This document shows positions 9,982-18,264 of a stretch of DNA of 64,000 bases, one piece after another (positions within the stretch are counted from its first letter, which is position 1; every line of letters begins with the position of its first letter). The notes below the pieces were generated by a model. The model was not told the origin of the DNA and ran no database searches. It was given only the letters and a program-made list of their open reading frames with translations. Where the stretch lies: positions 1,550,001-1,614,000 of the forward strand of contig NC_021172.1 in NCBI RefSeq assembly GCF_000230975.2. Direction: 5' to 3'. The translations under genes and the position numbers were made by a program. Origin of the DNA: Hyphomicrobium denitrificans 1NES1. GTDB lineage: Bacteria > Pseudomonadota > Alphaproteobacteria > Rhizobiales > Hyphomicrobiaceae.

Positions 9982-11036
9982 GCTTCGCGGGCGCCGCGCT
10001 TTTTATCTCTTGCTTTCGCTTCATCCCACAGTGCGTCCATTTCCTCGAGCGTCGATTGGGATGGAGTTTTGCCGCGCTCTGCCAGGCGCACTTCGATATG
10101 AGCAAAGCGTCGCACGAATTTCTGGTTCGCCGCGCGGAGCGCGGCTTCCGCATCGAGTTTTAGATGCCGCGCGATGTTCGCCATCACGAACAGCATATCT
10201 CCGAACTCTTCTTTAATGGCGCCTTCCGACTCGCGTTCCGCGAGCCGGCCGGAAGGCGCCGCGTCCGGCGGCCGGCTCCTCGGAGGGGAGTCGCCGGACG
10301 CCAATAAAGACTCTCCGCGCGGATCGGCGGGGCGGGCGACTTCCTCGAATTCGGCGATCTCTTCTTTCAGCTTGTCGAAGACGGGCGCGAGGTTCGGCCA
10401 ATCGAAGCCGACCTTTGCGGCTTTGTCTTGCAACTTGACGGCACGCGTCAGGGCCGGAAGACCGACAGGAACGTCGGAGAGGGTTGGAGACGTAGCAGCG
10501 CCCTCGCTCACTTCCCCTCTCCCTTGCGGAGAGGGGTTAGGGGCGGGGGTACCGTCCGGCACTGCGTCACCCCGCCGGCCCCTCCCCGTCGAGGTGAGGA
10601 GTGAATTGCTTTGCGCAAGCTGCACACGCTCGGCTGCTTTTTCGGCGCGTTCCTCCGCCTTGATCCTATCCCACGCGGCTTTGATCGATGCAGGGTCGCG
10701 CGCGGCTCCGTCTCCGAAGACGTGCGGATGCCTGCGGATCATCTTGCGCGTAATCGCTTCAACCACGTCACCGAACGCGAATGCGCCTTGCTCCTCTGCG
10801 AGCCGCGCGTGGTAGACGACCTGAAGCAGCAGATCGCCAAGCTCGTCCTTGAGATCGGGCAGGTCGCGGCGCGCGATCGCATCGGCAACTTCGTAGGCTT
10901 CCTCGATGGTGTAGGGCGCGATCGTTTCAAAATTCTGCTCCAGGTCCCATGGGCAACCGGTGCCAGGCGTTCTGAGCGCCGCCATGATCTCAATGAGCCT
11001 TGCGATGTCGCGCGAGGGTGTAATGGCGTCCGTCAT
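9978..11036 (-). CDS. mazG: Nucleoside triphosphate pyrophosphohydrolase MazG with repeat-derived insertions
   Basis: House-cleaning NTP pyrophosphatase with two all-alpha MazG domains. First domain: LRTPGTGCPWDLEQNFETI, TIEEAYEVADAI, DLKDELGDLLLQVVYHARL. Second: AAKVGFDWPNLAPVFDKLKEE, EIAEFEEVA, IKEEFGDMLFVMANIARHL, with the Glu/Asp metal ligands kept. At about 352 residues it is much longer than the usual 260-280. The excess is two proline/charged segments: residues about 155-190 (linker between domains, containing PNPSPQGRGE) and residues about 235-273 (between the EEIAEFEE and KEEFGD helices). Both coincide with DNA hairpins annotated separately. I chose the ATG with AGGA 6 bases upstream. 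Confidence 0.9.
   Translation of the reverse strand: MTDAITPSRDIARLIEIMAALRTPGTGCPWDLEQNFETIAPYTIEEAYEVADAIARRDLPDLKDELGDLLLQVVYHARLAEEQGAFAFGDVVEAITRKMIRRHPHVFGDGAARDPASIKAAWDRIKAEERAEKAAERVQLAQSNSLLTSTGRGRRGDAVPDGTPAPNPSPQGRGEVSEGAATSPTLSDVPVGLPALTRAVKLQDKAAKVGFDWPNLAPVFDKLKEEIAEFEEVARPADPRGESLLASGDSPPRSRPPDAAPSGRLAERESEGAIKEEFGDMLFVMANIARHLKLDAEAALRAANQKFVRRFAHIEVRLAERGKTPSQSTLEEMDALWDEAKARDKKRGAREA
10218..10260 (-). repeat. Palindromic repeat, copy 1 (inside mazG)
   Basis: Perfect 10-bp outer inverted repeat GGCGCCTTCC (10218-10227) / GGAAGGCGCC (10251-10260), plus an inner stem CTCGCG/CGCGAG (10230-10235/10239-10244) with a 3-base loop. Read on the minus strand it has the form stem-GGCCGGCTC-...-GAGTC-stem shared with copies 2 and 3. 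It abuts copy 2 with no spacer. Confidence 0.85.
10261..10301 (+). repeat. Palindromic repeat, copy 2 (inside mazG)
   Basis: Perfect 10-bp inverted repeat GCGTCCGGCG (10261-10270) / CGCCGGACGC (10292-10301) enclosing the same GGCCGGCTC...GAGTC core as copies 1 and 3. The outer stem sequence differs from the other copies but stays fully paired, so pairing rather than sequence is conserved. Copies 1 and 2 together are 84 bases and coincide exactly with 28 mazG codons (residues 246-273). Confidence 0.8.
10514..10536. repeat. Hairpin element of the CCCCTCTCC type, inside mazG
   Basis: Perfect 9-bp inverted repeat CCCCTCTCC / GGAGAGGGG with a 5-base loop, translated within mazG as part of NPSPQGRGE. 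This hairpin type is a very common dispersed palindrome in proteobacterial chromosomes. Here it sits in the linker between the two MazG domains and is read through in frame. Confidence 0.7.
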
Positions 11037-11105
11037 GTCCATCCTCATGATTACGCGGCGGAGACTAGAGGATGGGAGCCCAGCGGGCGAGGGGCGACGG
11101 TGCGG

Positions 11106-11771
11106 CTATCGCGACATCAGCTCGGTGATAACGCGTGGCTTCACCAATACGAACGCCAGTGGAGCCATCCAACCAATCCAAGCCGACGCCGCGTAGATCG
11201 GTTCGAATGGCAGGTGCAGCGCGGTTGCCGTGCCGGTGATCAGCCGAAACCAGACCGCGCCGGTCGCCACCGCGATCATGGCCACCATCAAGTGCGCGTG
11301 GCGACGGATGTCGCGCACTCTGATTGCGACGTAGGCCGATGCGAGCAGGTAAAGCCAGACGAGCCCCTGTACGAAAAACCCGGCGCGCGCCCATGGTGTC
11401 GAGTCACTCATGGCGGCGACTGGAAGAGCTGTCAGCCCACCAATCACCACAAAGAAGCCTAACAGCCGGCCAAGCGGTCTGTGAAACTCAGGACGTCTCC
11501 TAGCCAGGACGACGACCGGTGCCAACAGAAGCGCCAGCGCCGCAGAGACCATGTGAGCAGGAAAGATGATGGGCGCGCGGCTCGCCAGCTCGAACATCTC
11601 GTAGGGCAGCGCGATCAATCCGGCTCCGGACCCGAGCGCGACTACGCCGACAGGTATGATGAGGACGATCGTGATGAAAAATATTGCGACGCGCGCGATC
11701 AGTCGGCTGGTTTTGCCGGCGCGAACTTTTCGCAGCGTAGCAGCCGGAACTGTCATAGTAGCGTCGGTCAT
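11106..11771 (-). CDS. DUF2306-like multi-pass membrane protein
   Basis: Predicted inner-membrane protein of about 221 residues with roughly seven hydrophobic segments: VAIFFITIVLIIPVGVVAL, MVSAALALLLAPVVVLA, LLGFFVVIGGLTALPVAAM, GFFVQGLVWLYLLASAYVAI, HLMVAMIAVATGAVWFRLI, and WIGWMAPLAFVLV. The pattern of His residues near membrane segments (PAHMVS, RRHAHL) resembles DUF2306, whose function is not established. The start is unclear: this ATG overlaps the ATG of the divergent gene (CATG), and neither has an ideal Shine-Dalgarno here. An alternative start is ATG at 11756. Confidence 0.65.
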   Translation of the reverse strand: MTDATMTVPAATLRKVRAGKTSRLIARVAIFFITIVLIIPVGVVALGSGAGLIALPYEMFELASRAPIIFPAHMVSAALALLLAPVVVLARRRPEFHRPLGRLLGFFVVIGGLTALPVAAMSDSTPWARAGFFVQGLVWLYLLASAYVAIRVRDIRRHAHLMVAMIAVATGAVWFRLITGTATALHLPFEPIYAASAWIGWMAPLAFVLVKPRVITELMSR

Positions 11772-12267
11772 GGCTCCGGCAATCATCGATTCAAGTTTTG
11801 GCCGCTCTGCGGCGGCTGAAACGGCTGGCGAAGCGAAAAGCACGCCAGGGGCGCCGATCTCGTTGGCCGGACGCTGGAGCGGCAAGCGATACGGCTACGG
11901 CCGAAGCAAGGCCGAAAGCGATTGCGGGAGCGGATGCACGCTGGCGTATGATTTCGTCGCCTGCAAGGAAGGCTGGTGTGGGATCGCGGTGAAAGACGAC
12001 AAGACGTGTGGAGCGATCGGCGTGCGGCTCGCATCCAATGCGTCAGGGACCGGCGGCGGCGCCTTCAAGGGACAGCTCGTGCTTGCCAAAGGCTCGGCTC
12101 CCTATGCGGTTGAAGCCTGGTATCGGACCGACGACGAAATAGCGAAACTGCATTTCCTCGGCGACACGGGACCCGAACTTCGGATCATGCGCCGTTCGTT
12201 TCCGTTTGAAGCGGATCTCGCACGCACGGGAGATGCGGTCTGTACATTGGAGAAAGCTACATCGTGA
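11770..12267 (+). CDS. Hypothetical, probably exported protein
   Basis: About 165 residues from this ATG. I do not recognise a family. It contains six to seven cysteines (SDCGSGCTLAYDF, ACKEGWCGIAV, DDKTCGAIG, DAVCTLE), which suggests disulfides and an extracytoplasmic location, and the segment ISLAGRWSGKRYGYG resembles lipocalin- or DUF-type beta proteins. A start at 11674 has a good Shine-Dalgarno (GAGGA) and would give a signal-like N-terminus ending near GRSAAAETA, but it would overlap the first coding part of the divergent membrane gene by about 100 bases. The stop overlaps the GNAT start (GTGA). Confidence 0.6.
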   Translation: MAPAIIDSSFGRSAAAETAGEAKSTPGAPISLAGRWSGKRYGYGRSKAESDCGSGCTLAYDFVACKEGWCGIAVKDDKTCGAIGVRLASNASGTGGGAFKGQLVLAKGSAPYAVEAWYRTDDEIAKLHFLGDTGPELRIMRRSFPFEADLARTGDAVCTLEKATS

Positions 12268-12779
12268 CGGTTGCTTCACTTGTCATTCGTGATGAATTGC
12301 CCGCTGACATCGGTGCGATCGAAAACGTCATTGAACGCGCATTTGCCAAGCATCCGCACAGTCAGCAAACCGAGCATCGAATCGTACGGGAGTTGCGGGC
12401 CGCTGGAGCGCTTGTCCTGCCAAAGGTCGCGGTGCTGGATAGGGCAGTCGTCGGCTATGCAACATTTTCGCCGGTACGGCTGACACCCGCGCATGGCGGA
12501 TGGTATGGGCCCGGACCGGTGGCTGTCGGCCCAGAGTTTCACGGGCTCCGGATCGGCTCGGCTCTGATGAGCAAGGAGCTTGAAGCTCTGAAAGGCAAGG
12601 GCGCCACTGGATGCGTCGTGCTTGGCGAGCCTCGCTTCTATCGACGGTTCGGATTTGAACGCGAGCCGCGCTTGGCGCTCGAAGGCGTGCCGCCCGAATA
12701 TTTTCTGGCGCACGTCTTTAAGGGGCCCGCGCCCTCGGCCACTGTTTCATATCATCCGGCGTTCTCGGTCGCTGGCTGA
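12264..12779 (+). CDS. GNAT family N-acetyltransferase (YhbS-like)
   Basis: 171-residue acyl-CoA transferase of unknown substrate. GNAT motif C/D at the N-terminus (LVIRDELPADIGAIENVI); acetyl-CoA binding motif A as GPVAVGPEFHGLRIGSALM; and GCVVLGEPRFYRRFGFE, the diagnostic YhbS-type segment. The GTG start overlaps the upstream TGA by 3 bases, with GGAGAAA upstream. Confidence 0.88.
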   Translation: MTVASLVIRDELPADIGAIENVIERAFAKHPHSQQTEHRIVRELRAAGALVLPKVAVLDRAVVGYATFSPVRLTPAHGGWYGPGPVAVGPEFHGLRIGSALMSKELEALKGKGATGCVVLGEPRFYRRFGFEREPRLALEGVPPEYFLAHVFKGPAPSATVSYHPAFSVAG

Positions 12780-12846
12780 CATCAATGGAGTGTCCGAGCC
12801 GGGCTTAGTAGTGCTACCCTCTCGTGGGGCAAGGCTCGGGGCGGCG

Positions 12847-13572
12847 ATGTACATCCTCTTCAACGGCCTGATGATGGCGCTGGAGCTGGCGGCGATTTAC
12901 GGCGTTGCGTGGGCTGGATATACGGCGCCAGTCATCTTCGCCGCCGGTACGGCATTGATCGCGCTCGGTGTCGGGGCGGCACTTGAGATCGCGCGGCTTA
13001 AGTATGAATTTCCCTTCTATTTCGACCGCGCGCCCGGCCGGTCGATGATATTGATCGTGGCCGTCGGGGCGCTTGAATCGATCACCAAAGCCGTGCTCGC
13101 CGGAGTGGTCGCTTTGCTGACGTTTCTTGGCACCGATCAGGAGCGGCTGAAGATCGTCGCGATTGTTTTTGCCGCGTCCCTGTTTCTCGGCGTGCAGGTC
13201 GTGCGCTTCCTGATGGGTCGTCTCAAAGCGCGACCGCTGCGCTGGGGGTATTTCCGGCTTGCCGCTCCGCTCGGTCTTCTGTTTTCGGCGGGGCTGACGT
13301 TCTTGCCGGCGCCCGGCATTACGGAGCTTGCGAAGCGCGCGGCATTCGATCTTCCAGCGAAACCTTCGATGGAGCAGGCGAGCGAATTCCTGTTCCTCCT
13401 GAAACAGAGCTTCGATGAGATCGTGGTACGAATGCTGTCCTGGGTCTTCGATCCGTCCGTGGCTCAGGCGATCGGCGCAATCGTCTCCGTCAACATGCTG
13501 TCGGGGTTCGTGCTGGCGCTTTATGCTGTCTTGATCGCGGAAGGAATAAGAACGCTCGAAAGCCGGGTTTAA
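12847..13572 (+). CDS. Hypothetical membrane protein
   Basis: 241 residues of largely hydrophobic sequence with five to six predicted membrane helices (MYILFNGLMMALELAAIYGV, YTAPVIFAAGTALIALGVGA, MILIVAVGALESITKAVLAG, IVAIVFAASLFLGVQVVRFL, FRLAAPLGLLFSAGLTFLP, and the C-terminal IGAIVSVNMLSGFVLALYAV). I do not recognise a named family. I chose the ATG giving MYILFNG because the region upstream is the end of the acetyltransferase in another frame. It lies 68 bases after that gene on the same strand. Confidence 0.65.
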   Translation: MYILFNGLMMALELAAIYGVAWAGYTAPVIFAAGTALIALGVGAALEIARLKYEFPFYFDRAPGRSMILIVAVGALESITKAVLAGVVALLTFLGTDQERLKIVAIVFAASLFLGVQVVRFLMGRLKARPLRWGYFRLAAPLGLLFSAGLTFLPAPGITELAKRAAFDLPAKPSMEQASEFLFLLKQSFDEIVVRMLSWVFDPSVAQAIGAIVSVNMLSGFVLALYAVLIAEGIRTLESRV

Positions 13573-13589
13573 CAAGCCGAGGCGTCCGC

Positions 13590-13949
13590 ATGCCGCTCGT
13601 TCGTGCTCATACGACGCTGATGTTGCCGGAAGCCATCGTGATCGAGAGCTTGCTCGATGCACATGGCATTCGCTTTGCGTTGGCAGGCAAGGACATCATC
13701 TCGCAATGTCCACAATTCAAGATCCTGTTCGGCGGCATCAGCTTTCTTGTCGATGAAGCGGATCTCGAAATGGCGAGGGCGCTGATTGCGGATGCCGAGC
13801 ACGTACCGGGTTATCTGTCGATCGAGAGTGCCGGGTTCGAGCGGTGGCCTGTCCGCAATGCGATCCTGGCGTTCGTCATGCTGATCATCGGCACACCGTT
13901 TCCATTCTGGTATCGGGGCCGTGGAAGCCAGAGCGGTCTGAGACCCTAG
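13590..13949 (+). CDS. Putative signal-transducing protein, DUF2007-like
   Basis: 119 residues. The N-terminal two thirds (IVIESLLDAHGIRFALAGKD, GGISFLVDEADLEMARALIAD) fit the small ferredoxin-like DUF2007 fold, in which a strand-helix unit resembles PII and ACT proteins; no ligand is known. It has a single C-terminal membrane segment (AILAFVMLIIGTPFPFWY). It starts 18 bases after the preceding membrane gene, so the two probably form an operon. Confidence 0.7.
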   Translation: MPLVRAHTTLMLPEAIVIESLLDAHGIRFALAGKDIISQCPQFKILFGGISFLVDEADLEMARALIADAEHVPGYLSIESAGFERWPVRNAILAFVMLIIGTPFPFWYRGRGSQSGLRP

Positions 13950-14039
13950 CCGTAGCCAATCTCAATTTCGCGTAATATATATTATGGAAAATAACTGTGA
14001 TATGTATTTGTGTTTCAATACGATACGATGACATTAAAA

Positions 14040-14074
14040 ATGTTCAGCCGGTTGGCTGACGACCGGCTGAACAT
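14040..14074 (-). terminator. Rho-independent terminator of pepA
   Basis: Perfect 12-bp stem ATGTTCAGCCGG (14040-14051) / CCGGCTGAACAT (14063-14074) with an 11-base loop. On the minus strand the stem is followed by TTTTTAATG, and it begins 14 bases after the pepA stop. The 90 bases before it on the + side are unusually AT-rich and hold no gene. Confidence 0.85.
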
Positions 14075-14087
14075 CTGATCCGACAAG

Positions 14088-15617
14088 CTACTTTTCGCTC
14101 TTCTCGTGATGCTCGGCAACGAACCTATCAAGCAGCCGGATGCCCCAGCCTGCACCCCAACTCTGGTTGATATCGTTGCGGCTGCCGTCCATCGCCGTGC
14201 CGGCGATGTCGAGATGGCACCAGGGTGTGTCCTTCTGGACGAAGCGCTGCAGGAAGGCGGCAGCAGAAGCGGAACCGCCCCAGCGGCCGCCCGCGTTCTT
14301 CATGTCGGCGTTTTTCGAATCCATCATCTTGTCGAACGCCTTGTCGAGCGGCATCCGCCAGAGCTTCTCCCCCGTCGTGCGCGACGCCGATAGAAGCTCG
14401 TCCGCTAACTTGTCGTCGTTGACGAACATGCCCGCGTATTCCTTGCCGAGTGCGATCATGATGGCGCCGGTCAGCGTCGCAAGATCGATGACGAGTTTCG
14501 GCTTGAACTTCTCCTGCGCGTACCAAAGGACGTCGGCGAGCACGAGCCGTCCTTCGGCATCGGTGTTGATCACCTCGATCGTCTGGCCCGACATCGACGT
14601 CACAATATCGCCAGGGCGCGTTGCAGCACCCGACGGCATGTTCTCGACGCAGCCGACGAGGCCGACCGCATTGACGTTCGCCTTGCGCTCGGCGAGCGCA
14701 TACATCGTCCCGATGACGGCGGCGGCGCCGCCCATATCGCCTTTCATGTCTTCCATGCCGGCAGCGGGCTTGATCGAGATGCCACCCGTATCGAACACGA
14801 CGCCTTTGCCGACGAAACAAACCGGTTTCTGCTTCTTGGAACCCTTGGCGCCGTTCCACACCATGACGGCGAGGCGCGACGGCCGTGCACTGCCCTGCCC
14901 GACGCAGAGGAGCGAGCCCATGCCGAGCTTCTCCATGTCCTTGACATCGAGGATATCGACAGAAACGCCAAATTTTTCGAGAGTTTTCGTCTTCTCCGCA
15001 AGTTCGACGGGACCAAGGATGTTGGCCGGTTCGTTGACGAGGTCGCGGGCGAAGTTGACGCCGTTTGCGACCGCTTTCAGCGGATGGAACGCGGCTTTAG
15101 CCTTATCGGGATGTGCGACGTGTACAATGAGCTTTTTCAGACCGTCTTTGTCAGCGGTGTCATCATTGGGCTTCTTGGTCAGATATTTCTTGAAGGTGTA
15201 GTGGCGCAGAAGTGCGCCCTGCGCGATCAGAGCCGCAACCTGCTCTGCTGACAGATCATTGCTGCCGTCTACGTCGACAATCAGGCTCGCCGCCGATGCC
15301 TTGCGTGTCTGGATCGCGCCGAGAATGGCGCCCCCGAGATCGACGTATTGCTGTGCATTGAGAGCACCTTCCTTGCCAAGCCCCGCAACGATCAGACGAT
15401 CGATCCCGAGCTTTGCCGGCGCCAGAATTTCGATCGTCGCCTTGTACTTGCCTTTGTAATCGGCGGCAGCTGCTGCCTTGCTGATCGAGCTTGCCGACTT
15501 CGTTTCGAGTTCGCGCGCCTTGGACCCTAACTCCAGACCTTCGCCGGCCAATATGACTGTCACCGCCTCAGGATCGGCGCTGAGGGATGCGAAGGTAATT
15601 TCAAATCGCTCGGACAT
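14088..15617 (-). CDS. pepA: Leucyl aminopeptidase (M17)
   Basis: Cytosolic two-metal aminopeptidase removing N-terminal residues in peptide turnover. 509 residues: an N-terminal macro-like domain, then the M17 catalytic domain with KGVVFDTGGISIKPAAGM, GDMGGAAAVIGTMYAL, VNAVGLVGCVENMPSG and the diagnostic NTDAEGRLVLADVL. The metal ligands (Lys, Asp, Asp, Asp, Glu of these motifs) are all present. I chose the ATG giving MSERFEITFASL; the frame is open a further 71 codons, but that part is not family-like. Followed by a clear terminator. Confidence 0.96.
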   Translation of the reverse strand: MSERFEITFASLSADPEAVTVILAGEGLELGSKARELETKSASSISKAAAAADYKGKYKATIEILAPAKLGIDRLIVAGLGKEGALNAQQYVDLGGAILGAIQTRKASAASLIVDVDGSNDLSAEQVAALIAQGALLRHYTFKKYLTKKPNDDTADKDGLKKLIVHVAHPDKAKAAFHPLKAVANGVNFARDLVNEPANILGPVELAEKTKTLEKFGVSVDILDVKDMEKLGMGSLLCVGQGSARPSRLAVMVWNGAKGSKKQKPVCFVGKGVVFDTGGISIKPAAGMEDMKGDMGGAAAVIGTMYALAERKANVNAVGLVGCVENMPSGAATRPGDIVTSMSGQTIEVINTDAEGRLVLADVLWYAQEKFKPKLVIDLATLTGAIMIALGKEYAGMFVNDDKLADELLSASRTTGEKLWRMPLDKAFDKMMDSKNADMKNAGGRWGGSASAAAFLQRFVQKDTPWCHLDIAGTAMDGSRNDINQSWGAGWGIRLLDRFVAEHHEKSEK

Positions 15618-15976
15618 TTCTGGACAACTCCATCGGGAATGGTTCGCGCGTGTCAAACGCTCGGGTGGACGCAGATGCCGATCCGCGGTCCGGACCCAGC
15701 GTCGCCGCGACGCGAGACTACGGTGAGGGCGAAAACTCGTGGCTGAGTAATCCAACTTAGTCGTTCGCGGGGTCATGGCAAGCCGCGTTTTGCGGACTCG
15801 CCCCGGTAAACCTCGGATTCGATCTAACACATTGTCTTCTAATATTTATTCAAGCCTTCGAAAGCACCGTCAGCCGAAATTCCGCCACTGTGCTATGGGA
15901 GCCGGTATCAAAGGGTACCGGCGCGATTGGCGGCAGGGGCGCCGGGACCGGCGTGGCCGGAGGGGAACGGCGAGCC
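15618..15976. other. Divergent intergenic region pepA / lptF
   Basis: About 360 bases without a convincing gene. It must hold the promoters for pepA (-) and the lptFGD operon (+). I could not place -35/-10 boxes with confidence. An AT-richer patch with ACATTGTCTTCTAATATTTA lies near 15829-15848. Confidence 0.5.
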
Positions 15977-17173
15977 ATGCGAATCTTCTCGAGATATGTG
16001 TTTCGTCAGGCTGCCGGATCGTTCCTTCTGATCCTGGTGTCGCTGACGGGTATCGTCTGGATCGCGCTGGCATTGCGCCAGTTCAACGTCGTGACCAGCC
16101 AGGGTCAGGACACCTGGATGCTCGTCAAGATGACGTCGCTTGCCGTCCCGAACCTGATGGCGATCATCGCTCCCTTCTCCTACCTCATCGCCGCGCTCCA
16201 TACGCTCAACCGGCTCAATACCGACAGCGAGCTCATCGTGCTTTCGGCATCGGGTTCGAAAGTGTGGACGGCCGCGCGTCCGCTGTTGCTCCTCGCCTTC
16301 CTCGTCAGCATCTTCCTGGCGTTCGTCAGTCACTTTGCGCAGCCGTGGAGCATGCGTCAGTTGCGTGAGTACATGGTACAGGTCCGAAGCAACCTCCTCA
16401 CTCAGGTCATTCAGCCCGGCCGGTTCACGAGTCCGGAAGCGGGCCTGATGTTCCACATTCGCGACCGCGACGCCGATGGTGAGCTTCTTGGCCTCGTCAT
16501 GCACGACACGCGCGACAAGGCCCAATCGCAAAGCTACCTCGCCGAGCGCGGCACGCTGGTGAAACAGGACGGCACCGCCTACCTCGTGATGACCAACGGC
16601 CACATCATCCGCCGGACGGATGCCGATGGGCCGCCCCAGATCGTTGCCTTCGACAAATACATCGTGGATCTCGATCGCTTCGAACCCCAGGACGCCGGCG
16701 CTGGGGAATTGAAGCCGCGCGAGCGATATTTCAGCGAACTCATCAATCCCGGACCCGGCAGCAAGCTTTACCAGACACAACCGGGTCAATTCCGCTCCGA
16801 GTTGCATGAGCGGTTTGCAAACCCGCTCTACCCCATTGCGTTCGCATTCCTCATCATTGCGTTCGTTGGGCAAGCTCAATCGACGCGCACGAGCCGCATG
16901 CAGAGCCTGGTTCTGACATTCGTCGTAGCCGCGACGTGCCGCCTCGCAGGCCTCGCCCTCACGAATGCAATCGTCCGGAACCCGAGCATGGTGGTCGCGG
17001 CCTACGGGTTGCCGATCGGCGCCATTTTCTATTCGCTCATCGTTCTCAAACGCTCGAAGACGCAGCGGTCCGGCCGCGGCATGGTCGACAAGCTCGCTGA
17101 CGCCGGTGCCTCCCTCTGGGACGCGTTGCGGAGCCGGCTCGGTCCTGAGCGCGCAAAAGGAGCGGCATCATGA
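15977..17173 (+). CDS. lptF: LPS export ABC transporter permease LptF
   Basis: One of two inner-membrane permeases that extract lipopolysaccharide for transport with LptB2. 398 residues in the YjgP/YjgQ pattern: an N-terminal TM (FRQAAGSFLLILVSLTGIVW), TMs 2-3 (LAVPNLMAIIAPFSYLIAAL; LLLLAFLVSIFLAFVSHF), a long periplasmic beta-jellyroll, then three C-terminal TMs. The motif RLNTDSELIVLSASG is the coupling helix. I chose the ATG giving MRIFSRYVF, preceded by GGAGGGGAACGG. Its stop overlaps lptG by 4 bases (ATGA). Confidence 0.95.
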   Translation: MRIFSRYVFRQAAGSFLLILVSLTGIVWIALALRQFNVVTSQGQDTWMLVKMTSLAVPNLMAIIAPFSYLIAALHTLNRLNTDSELIVLSASGSKVWTAARPLLLLAFLVSIFLAFVSHFAQPWSMRQLREYMVQVRSNLLTQVIQPGRFTSPEAGLMFHIRDRDADGELLGLVMHDTRDKAQSQSYLAERGTLVKQDGTAYLVMTNGHIIRRTDADGPPQIVAFDKYIVDLDRFEPQDAGAGELKPRERYFSELINPGPGSKLYQTQPGQFRSELHERFANPLYPIAFAFLIIAFVGQAQSTRTSRMQSLVLTFVVAATCRLAGLALTNAIVRNPSMVVAAYGLPIGAIFYSLIVLKRSKTQRSGRGMVDKLADAGASLWDALRSRLGPERAKGAAS

Positions 17174-18264
17174 TCGCGGGTTTTACCCTGTCGCGATACA
17201 TTGCCCGGATGTTCCTTGTCGCGATCGTGACGACGCTGGCGGTTTGCGCGCTGCTGATCTTCATGATCGATTTTGTCGAACTCCTGCGCATGGCCGGAAA
17301 ATATGGCGCCGTTCCGGGCACGACCCTGGTTCGCATCGCCCTCCTCCGCCTCCCCGCCTATATCGAGTTTTTGATCGGCTTTGCCGTGCTTGTGGGCAGC
17401 ATCAGCGCGCTTATCTATTTGAACCGAAAGAGCGAATTAGCCGTTATGCGCGCCGGCGGAATGTCGGTGTGGCAGTTCCTTGGCCCCGGCCTTTTTGTCG
17501 GATTGGCTGTCGGCCTTTTCGCAATGGCGGTTTTCAATCCGCTGGCCTCGCACGGCCGCGCCACCTCGGAGAAGCTCTATGCCAAAGCCTTTGGAAACGA
17601 AGCCAATCTGTTGCGGTCGCAAGGCGGCGGCTCGTGGATTCGCCAGAACGGTGCCGATGGAGAATCCGTTCTAGGTGCGGCGGCGGCCTCCAACCATGGC
17701 CTGACACTGACCGGCGTGCTGGTCTTCGCTTATGACCGTGATGGACATTTCTCCGAACGCATCGATGCGGGTCGTGCGGAGCTCAAGGATGGGTACTGGG
17801 AGTTGCAAGACGCCTGGGTTACAAGGCTTGGCCAAGAACCCGAAAAATTCAGCTCCTATCTGCTCTCGACCTACTTAACTCCAGACCGTGTTCAGGAAGC
17901 CTTGGGCACCGTCTTCTCGATCTCTTTCTGGGATCTCCCAGAGCTCATCCAAGCAGCTGATAAAGCAAAACTTTCAACCGAGGGATTGCGGGTTCAGTAC
18001 CAATCCCTTCTCGTTCGCCCGCTGCTGTGCCTCGCAATGGTCCTTTTGGCAGCCACTGTGTCATTGCGGTCATTCCGATCAGGCGGCATCCAGACTATGG
18101 TTGCGACAGGGATGGTAGGTGGGGTTGGATTCTTTTTGTTCTCGGAAATTGCAAGACAAATTGGCATCGCCGGACTTGCGCCTGCGTGGGTCGCGGCTTG
18201 GGTGCCCGTTGTCTTGGTTCTCGCCATCTCAACGACGGTGCTTTTGCACCAGGAGGACGGTTGA
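17170..18264 (+). CDS. lptG: LPS export ABC transporter permease LptG
   Basis: Second permease of the LptB2FG transporter. 364 residues with the same layout as LptF: TM1 MFLVAIVTTLAVCALLIFMI, TM2-3 around IALLRLPAYIEFLIGFAVLV and FLGPGLFVGLAVGLFAMAVF, coupling helix LNRKSELAVMRAGGMS, a periplasmic jellyroll, and C-terminal TMs ending in WVAAWVPVVLVLAISTTVLL. It starts inside the lptF stop and is followed at once by lptD, so all three LPS-export genes are co-translated. Confidence 0.95.
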   Translation: MIAGFTLSRYIARMFLVAIVTTLAVCALLIFMIDFVELLRMAGKYGAVPGTTLVRIALLRLPAYIEFLIGFAVLVGSISALIYLNRKSELAVMRAGGMSVWQFLGPGLFVGLAVGLFAMAVFNPLASHGRATSEKLYAKAFGNEANLLRSQGGGSWIRQNGADGESVLGAAAASNHGLTLTGVLVFAYDRDGHFSERIDAGRAELKDGYWELQDAWVTRLGQEPEKFSSYLLSTYLTPDRVQEALGTVFSISFWDLPELIQAADKAKLSTEGLRVQYQSLLVRPLLCLAMVLLAATVSLRSFRSGGIQTMVATGMVGGVGFFLFSEIARQIGIAGLAPAWVAAWVPVVLVLAISTTVLLHQEDG

